NCBI GenBank assembly: GCA_023935145.1
Contig: CM043702.1
Span: 108,100,088-108,164,087 of the forward strand
Source: Bretschneidera sinensis
Taxonomy: Eukaryota > Streptophyta > Magnoliopsida > Brassicales > Akaniaceae
Reading direction: 5' to 3'
Length of the DNA: 64,000 nucleotides
In this document: positions 58,142 to 64,000 of the stretch, piece after piece
Layout of the letters: every line of letters begins with the position of its first letter
Numbering within the stretch: position 1 is the stretch's first letter
The notes under the pieces: model-generated
What the model was told of the DNA's origin: nothing
Seen by the model: only the letters and a program-made list of their open reading frames with translations
Databases searched by the model: none
Position numbers and translations under genes: made by a program

Positions 58142-60784
58142 GTCTGTGCGTGATAGTGTTTTTCTGCCAAATGAGCTCAGTTGAGCATCTGGGTATCCTC
58201 AATACCATATGTTTTCATGCATCGTTTTTTGCTTATGTGAAATTTCTTAACTTTTTTGCTTCCGGGGCTCCATGAATTTGCATTATTATACCTTTTTTTT
58301 TTCTTTCTTACAATTAGGCGGATGTGTAAGTAGTAAAGCTATGCCCTTTTTCCTTTTGACATTTTAAGCATAATTTTTTTTTTTTTTTTTGTTGCAAATG
58401 AATTAAATGGGTCTTGTAGAAAGAAAAAAGCAAAAGCGAGAGGAGAAACTGATCTTTATGGCGACTTTAGAGATACTCATGTTTGATTAATTACTATTTG
58501 ATTTTGACTTAAGAAACCGTTGTTGAATCCCAATATTGTGCTTCGTCTCAGTTTTTAATCGTATCTTATTGGACACATTTTCAACTTTTTTGTGGTTGCT
58601 TTGTTGAGTTCAGTAGTATAAAATGAATTGAAAACCAAGTTGCTATTGCGGTTTAATTTGAGCTAAAATTTGTTTCCTTTTAATGGTATTCGTTTCTAGA
58701 AATGCTTAGGCTGTGCATTTATCTTAGTGAGCTAGATGCTGAAGTGGGGTTTGTGTTGTCAATTCGAAATTGCTTGTGTTTTTATATAAATCACTGGGAA
58801 CTATATTTAGAGATTTTTATTTTTTTTTTGTTTTGGTTCATTGGAGGCCTGTTCGGCCTATGCTAGCAACTAACCGGTGTGTAGTCCTGTCCCTTTTCTT
58901 ATACCCTAATCTCGGTATTCGATCATAGGTCTCTTGTGCGACAACAAGTGGCTTTACCGATAAAGCTAGTTGGCACCTACTAATAAGACAATGGTTTAAG
59001 AGTGAGCAATATTCAAACACTTTGGACAAGCTGTGAATGTTGAACTTCATTAATCCATCACAATTTGTTGGGAAGTTGTTAGGAACTGTACCTGATTCTG
59101 AAAGCGGTTGACAAGAACTAATATTGTATAATTAGCAGTGATGCTGCTTCCATCTTCTTCAGTTGCTTTGTTTTTGGTGAGGGGCAACTTTTTACCTTCA
59201 CATTGTATTTGAAAGAAATGAAACAATTCTATTCGTATTGAACATTCAAACCACCCAAATAAGATGTGCTATACAGATTTAAACACCCCTTTTCCGTGAT
59301 AGCATCATTATATCATTAATAATGTCACCAAATTATTTTTACTCTTTATAGCTTAAGCGAACTGGTTTATGCAAAACATGTACTTATATTGGTCAATTAT
59401 ATTTAATTTCTATACCTTCTTGTAAATATTGGTTTGGCTTTGTAGGTGTTGCAAAGGTTGTACTGAAAAAAGGGAAGACACAACTCTTCAAGGATGGAAG
59501 CCCAATGGTGTACAGTGGAGCAGTTGACAGAATAATTGGTAGACCACCACCTAAGACTGGAGATGTTGTGCTACTAGCCGATGGGACGGAGAAACCAATA
59601 GGGTGGGGCTTGTATAATTCAGTTTCTATGTTCTGTGTTCGGCTTATGCAGCTAGAAGAGGAAGCAACAAGGTGACTGGGCCAAAACCTCAACAATATTC
59701 TTTCAGTTAGGTTGTATCTTCTTCATAAGGCTACTAAGGTCATGATTTGTGTTATGTAGAGATCCTTCTTGTGCATTGAACATGGAGAAACTGCTTGAAA
59801 CAAGAATCGATGCAGCTGTAGAACTACGCAAGAGTTTGGGACTTCCATCAGCAAATACAAATGCATACCGTCTTGTCAACAGTGAAGGAGACAGGTATAT
59901 GATTGTGATTTCGAGTGTTATTGTGATATCAATATTATTATTTTCTCCAACTGTTATGTGTACAATCTTCAGTATCTCTAAATCGTAGCTAGTTGATTTG
60001 AGCGAGTGATGTCTATCAGGAGCTATTTGTTCATATGTTCATGAATAGATACATAAACATGCATGTACTAAAGTACATTAGTTCCATATAGAAGGGTTGT
60101 GGCCATTCTTTTTGGCCTTTTCTTTATTTGAGTTATTTATTATCAGAATCAGATTTCTGGTTCAGCAGCATCAGGTCCTCTTTTATTTGATGCAGTGGGA
60201 AACTAAGTTAAATTGTTATGTTTATTTAGGATTTGGGATTTGGCAACTTGAGACTGTTGGTTATTGATTTCTTTTGTGTGTCAAATGCTAAGTTGTTGCT
60301 TGTTGTGCTAATAATGTGTTGAAAAATCAACATCCAACGGAATTTCTACATCTAGTCTATAATGCTGTTATGAAAAAGAAAAGAAAAAAAAGGAAGAAGT
60401 GGTAGGAAGGAAGACAAAGCACATTTGTGGGATCTATAGTTTGTTGGTGTAGTTTTGTTTCAGGACCAGTCCTCAATTTCAATTAACTTTTTGGATTTAA
60501 ACTGAATTATTTTGGGCGAGCTAGTCTTATTTGCAAGTTCCATGTCATTGCATCACTGCAGATTGTCAGGATTGATTGTTGATGTCTTTGGAGATTTAGC
60601 GGTAATAGCATCATCTGCTGCTTGGGTTGAGAAGTACAGGGATGAAGTAGAGGCTTGCATCAGAAAAATTGATGAAATTAATCATATAAATTGGAGACCT
60701 TCTCTTGATATTCTGAAAGAAGAAGGAATCAGTGTGTCAAATTTGAAACAAACGCATCCATCTACTTGTCCAGAGAGAACAAAG
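57983..60784 (+). CDS. RlmI-like PUA-domain SAM-dependent rRNA methyltransferase, 5' half (4 exons seen)
   Basis: Exons 57983-58082, 59446-59671, 59760-59894 and 60562-60784 join in one frame (228 codons) with GT..AG introns at every boundary. The product resembles bacterial RlmI, which methylates 23S rRNA cytosine-5. The N-terminus ([13 protein letters not shown]) is Ser/Thr/Arg-rich, like an organellar presequence. A PUA RNA-binding domain follows ([15 protein letters not shown], then [20 protein letters not shown]), and the RlmI-type middle part with [34 protein letters not shown] and [15 protein letters not shown]. The catalytic methyltransferase domain is not in the window. Only retroelements follow exon 4, so the gene either has a very large intron 4 or is truncated. 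Confidence 0.88.
58083..59445 (+). other. RlmI-like gene, intron 1
   Basis: gt..ag intron of 1363 bp. It contains a (TC)n(TA)n microsatellite at about 58097-58141 and a SINE-like insertion (about 58815-58985). Confidence 0.75.
58815..58985 (-). mobile_element. tRNA-derived SINE-like element in intron 1
   Basis: On the minus strand, tagctttatcggtaaagcc (58950-58968) fits a pol III A box and tgatcgaatacc (58914-58925) fits a degenerate B box (ggttcgaatcc) at the usual tRNA spacing. The element ends in an A-rich tail (complement of the T-run at 58816-58830). No TSD was identified. Confidence 0.6.
59446..59671 (+). CDS. RlmI-like gene, exon 2 (PUA domain)
   Basis: 226 bp, preceded by ttggctttgtag and followed by gtgact. 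It encodes essentially the whole PUA fold. Confidence 0.9.
59760..59894 (+). CDS. RlmI-like gene, exon 3
   Basis: 135 bp between ..ttatgtag and gtatatg. It encodes [20 protein letters not shown] and the start of the RLVNSEGDR motif, with phase matching exons 2 and 4. Confidence 0.9.
60562..60784 (+). CDS. RlmI-like gene, exon 4
   Basis: 223 bp between ..catcactgcag and gtaggag, ending on a codon boundary (..CPERTK). The reading frame happens to stay open 90 bases into the intron. The next expected exon is not found before 64000. Confidence 0.88.
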
Positions 60785-61019
60785 GTAGGAGATCCCTTGA
60801 AAGATTACATATTGCACATTTCGAACAGCTTTCTTATGCAAGCTCCTCCTTCCACAGTGATAAAAATGCCATAAAGGCTGACCTTGAAAGTGCTTTCACT
60901 ACCTTTAACATGTACCCTCTTCCCATCCCCTATTGTTAACCTTATGCCTTCCTAGACAATTATCACCTTTAGTGACATTCTACCATATGAGCCGAAACAT
61001 TAGTGAAGAAAGATTGAAG

Positions 61020-62567
61020 AATAAACTTTGTCTTATTGATATCTGGTACTGATCACATTTTGTTGAAGCTTTTCTTGAACAACATGACAATCAACTTCAA
61101 TATGTTTAGTTCTCTCATGAAACACTGGATTATTTGCAATATGAATAGTTGCTTGATTGTCAGACACCAAGCTCATAGGATTTGGCCGGTTAATTCCAAG
61201 TTCCGCAAACAACTGTTTTAGCCAAACTATCTCACAGGTAGTATGCACCATTGCTTTATATTCGGACTCAGCACTCGATCTAGCCACCACAACTTGCTTC
61301 TTACTTTTCCATGATATTAAACTACTTCCAACAAATACACAATATTCAGTAGTGGACCTCTTATCAGATGGAGAATCAACCCAATTTGCATCAGTATAAC
61401 CCTCAACTTGAGTATGAGCATGATTTTGATAAAGTAAACCACGATCTGGAGAACTTTTAAGATATCTCAAAATTCGAATAACAGCATCACAATGACTAGC
61501 TCGTGGAGCATCAAGAAATTAACTAACCACACTTGTTACAAATGAAATATTAGGCCTAGTACCAATGAAATAATTCAATTTGCCAACCAAACACCTATAT
61601 TGCGGTGGATTAGATAATAATTCAGCTTGATCAACTGCAAGTTTTGTGTTGAGATCCATAGGACTGTTTATAGGCTTACACTCTAACATTCTAGTATCAT
61701 TCAACAAATTAAGAACATATTTACGCTGAGACAAAGAAACACCATGACGAGATCTAGCAACCTCGATACACAAGAAGTATCTCAATTGTCCTAAATCCTT
61801 TGTTCGAAATTTAGTACTCAAGAATTGTTTAAATGTTAGAATTTCTTCTTTGTCATCTCGTGTGATCACAGTATCATCCACATATACAATCAACAATATC
61901 CTACCTACCTTACTGTGTTTATAAAATACAAAATGATCTACACCACATTTACTGAGGCCAAAATCAATCACTATTTCACTGAAACTACTAAACAACGCTC
62001 GAGGAGATTGTTTCAATCCATATAAAGGCTTCTTCAATCGACATACTAACCTAGACTTTCCCTGAGCAACAAATCCAAGCGGTTGCTCAATGTATATTTC
62101 TTCATGCAAATCATCATTTAGAAACACATTTTTCACATCCAACTGATGTAGGGGCCAATGAAACATAGCTGCTAGAGAGATAAACACATGAATGGATATA
62201 ATCTTAGCCACTGGAGAGAATGTCTCAGCATAGTCAATACCATATACTTATGCATACCTTTTTGCTAGTAGGCGAGATTTTAATATGTCAGTAGTACCAT
62301 CAGGATGTACTTTTACAGTATAGGCCCATCGACAACCAACAACAGATTTTCCTGATAGAAGAGGAACCAAGTCTCATGTATTATTTGTACTCAAGGCATA
62401 TATCTCTTCATCTATTGCTGCTTCCCATCCAAAATGAGACAAAACTTTTGTAATGGATTTAGGAATAGACAGAAGAGACTGAAGCAACAAACGAAGCATA
62501 TAAAGGAGATAAATGATCATAAGACACAAAATTAGCAATCGGATAAGCTGTACATAAACGTTTATGA
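61020..62567 (-). mobile_element. Truncated Ty1/copia element F (RNase H, RT, end of integrase) in the RlmI-like gene intron
   Basis: Minus-strand copia pol with no LTR on either side. RNase H is open at 61033-61470 (YTDANWVDSPSDKRST, ARSSAESEYKAM, SDNQATIHIANNPVFHERTK) but stops just before the usual QLADIFTKAL end. RT lies at 61519-62211 with MDVKN-type HQLDVKNVFLNDDLHEEIYI and catalytic VYVDDTVI. The upstream part to 62567 is the integrase-RT linker (WAYTVKVHPDGTTDILKSRL). It is cut off at 62568 by the next element's LTR. Confidence 0.85.
61033..62211 (-). pseudogene. Copia F reverse transcriptase and RNase H
   Basis: Two long open blocks (61519-62211 and 61033-61470) separated by a single stop around 61517. 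Catalytic YVDD and the RNase H motifs are intact, but integrase, gag and both LTRs are absent. Well preserved compared with copia A. Confidence 0.87.
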
Positions 62568-62925
62568 TGTAGAATAGGAAGATAAAGAAGAGAGAAATAG
62601 AAATAAGGCTACTATGGAGATTAGAAGAGAAGCCAGGCTACCTTGGAGGTTGAGGAGAAATCAATGACTCAATATCAATTTTTATTCATTAAAAGCTATT
62701 CGAAAAGTAACATAGGGATCTCTTATATAGAGATATTTAGGAATCCTAATCCTAAGCTAACACTGTAAATAAAGAAATTCAAAACTGATCAAATATTATA
62801 TTCTAATCCTATTCTGAGAAATTAAATTTTAATCAAATACTATGTGCTGGGATCCCTACTAAAATATAATTCTTTCAAGATTACAAAATTTCAACGTTGT
62901 CCCCATATTCTTTTGTACCCTATCA
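62568..62925 (-). repeat. 3' LTR of a PDS5-carrying LTR element
   Basis: 358 bp with TG..CA ends and matching inverted termini (TGATAGGG / CCTATTCTACA on the minus strand). A TATA-like ctctatataagagatcc lies near 62733. The outer end cuts copia F after tatga. The inner end faces a PPT at 62926-62940. The other LTR is beyond the window. Confidence 0.75.
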
Positions 62926-62940
62926 TTCTCCACCACTTAG
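62926..62940 (-). other. Polypurine tract next to the LTR at 62568
   Basis: The minus strand reads ctaagtggtggagaa immediately before TGATAGGG. It is a typical plant LTR-element PPT and fixes minus orientation. Confidence 0.75.
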
Positions 62941-63220
62941 AAAAAACTGGACCTTGAGTTTTGAATTGAGGAAGCAACAATAACTGCGATGCTTGTAGAA
63001 ATGAAGCATAGTCACACAAGTCTTGAAAAATGAAGTATCGACCAAAAAAATTTTTTTTGGTGAAGAATATCTGCTGTGGAGGTGCTTCTAACCAAACAGG
63101 CATGGTAAAATCAACACTAGGAGCCTGCATAACAACCACTATCTCACTCATGTCTTCCAAATTTTCATGGACTTGCTCAACATGTAAAGGAGTTGGGACT
63201 AGGACAACCTCTTGCTCTTT
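62941..63220 (-). pseudogene. Unrecognised coding-like segment between PDS5 fragment and PPT
   Basis: An open frame (62891-63352 overall) continues from the PDS5-like part into LVPTPLHVEQVHENLEDMSE and on to FQDLCDYASFLQASQL and the PPT. It resembles the tail of an element polyprotein or a fused reading frame, but no family could be assigned. Confidence 0.4.
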
Positions 63221-63815
63221 TATCAGGAGCTTAGTAGCATAGTTTTCATGAAATTTCTCTGCCAACTTTTTAGCGATAGGCATAACTTCCGCATTGCTTT
63301 TCTTAGCACTAGCTAAGATTGTGGAGGGCAAACTCGTGAAAAGTTTCTTCATTTTCTTCTAATACAAGGGTCATAATAGTCTCTATAGATGAGAAGACAT
63401 TCTTTGGGTGATAATACCTTATAGCCTTGAGAAAATGACGGAACATCTCATTAATCAGAGCATCACTTTCAAGATTCAACATCACTACACATGATTACAT
63501 ATGATCTGACCTTGGCAATAGTCTTAAGAATTGAGATCCTCTTAATATATGACCGACTAGACTGGTTAACTAGATTTTCAAATAAGGATACAATCAATTG
63601 AAATACCTCCTTCATTTGTTCATCATCATAAGGCATTTCTAGTGCAGTTATTCTTGTTATCTCACTCATGCAAGCGGCGACTGCAATTTTCACATCAATA
63701 TGTGAATGCTTGAAAAGCTAGTCAGGAACTAAAACTTCTATCAACAAAGCGAGTGAGGTTTGCAGCAATATAGGAGGTGATTGCTTTACCTTTGAAAGAC
63801 ATAGTGTGGCGTGGT
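63220..63815 (-). pseudogene. PDS5: PDS5 (sister-chromatid cohesion factor) fragment, intron-free and broken
   Basis: PDS5 regulates cohesin on chromatin in the nucleus. The minus strand encodes about 190 residues of its helical-repeat region: LSKVKQSPP, FKHSHIDVKIAVAACMSEIT, MPYDDEQMKEVFQLIVSLFE, NQSSRSYIKRISILKTIAKV, then FRHFLKAIRYYHPKNVFSSI, ETIMTLVLEENEE and VMPIAKKLAEKF. Breaks: a stop near 63722, a ~10-bp insertion with a stop at about 63470, and a frameshift near 63350. No intron-sized gap occurs. It lies inside an apparent LTR element in sense orientation, so it is probably a captured cDNA piece. A plain retro-pseudogene next to an LTR is the alternative. Confidence 0.82.
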
Positions 63816-64000
63816 CGGGAAGACAAATGAGCTTATCAACCGATAAATAAGAATTTGTAAGCTTATACTGAACTCTGTGAGTTGTTGGTCAAGCTAAAAA
63901 ATCGACAACATATTTCCTTATTTTTTCTTTTTACTTTTCTTTTGCTTATTTTGTTTTTTTAAGTACAAAGTTACTTAAATGAAGAGTAACAAACACTGGA
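63816..64000. other. Right edge, AT-rich, unassigned
   Basis: T-rich noncoding sequence. It may belong to the interior or leader of the PDS5-carrying element. Confidence 0.4.

Overview
The window looks like repeat-rich nuclear DNA of a flowering plant, probably a eudicot (species not determinable). It is AT-rich. One split host gene has GT..AG introns. Nearly everything else is retrotransposon sequence of plant type: Ty3/gypsy and Ty1/copia polyproteins, primer-binding sites (PBS) matching initiator-tRNA-Met, a DUF4283/zf-RVT-type L1 LINE, a TRIM-like unit, a LARD-like element and a tRNA-derived SINE.

Layout. 1-3330: minus-strand gypsy D (gag and protease), its LTR at 2165-2808, and the 3' end of a second D copy beyond that LTR. 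3331-7549: minus-strand copia A with both LTRs. 7550-8908: nothing recognised. 8909-9372: a TRIM-like unit (LTR, PBS, polypurine tract, LTR). 9373-about 31440: plus-strand gypsy A, split by three later insertions with clear target-site duplications (TSDs): a solo LTR (11523-13500, TSD tatag), gypsy B (13790-23478, TSD gtggt) and an L1 LINE (23906-29399, 17-bp TSD). 31440-34660: copia gag fragment and LTR remnants. 34662-44504: a coding-poor LARD-like element with 2.6 and 3.4 kb LTRs. 44505-46541: LTR-like sequence. 46542-55505: minus-strand gypsy C, related to gypsy B, containing an unrelated solo LTR (51276-52613, TSD catcc). 55506-57982: no recognised gene.

The only host gene starts at 57983 on the plus strand. 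Four exons encode the N-terminal half of an RlmI-like, PUA-domain, SAM-dependent rRNA methyltransferase. A SINE lies in intron 1. After exon 4 come minus-strand retroelements: a truncated copia pol (61033-62567), then the 3' LTR and polypurine tract of another element (62568-62940). The inside of that element carries, in sense orientation, an intron-free, broken piece of the cohesin regulator PDS5 (about 63220-63815). The methyltransferase domain exons are not seen before the window ends.

The most interesting points are the PDS5 fragment inside an apparent LTR element, CpG-containing palindrome arrays in three unrelated LTR families, reciprocal deletions in the two gypsy C LTRs, post-insertion tandem duplications in two LTRs, and the LTR shared by two head-to-tail D copies. 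All element polyproteins in the window are broken by stops or frameshifts.
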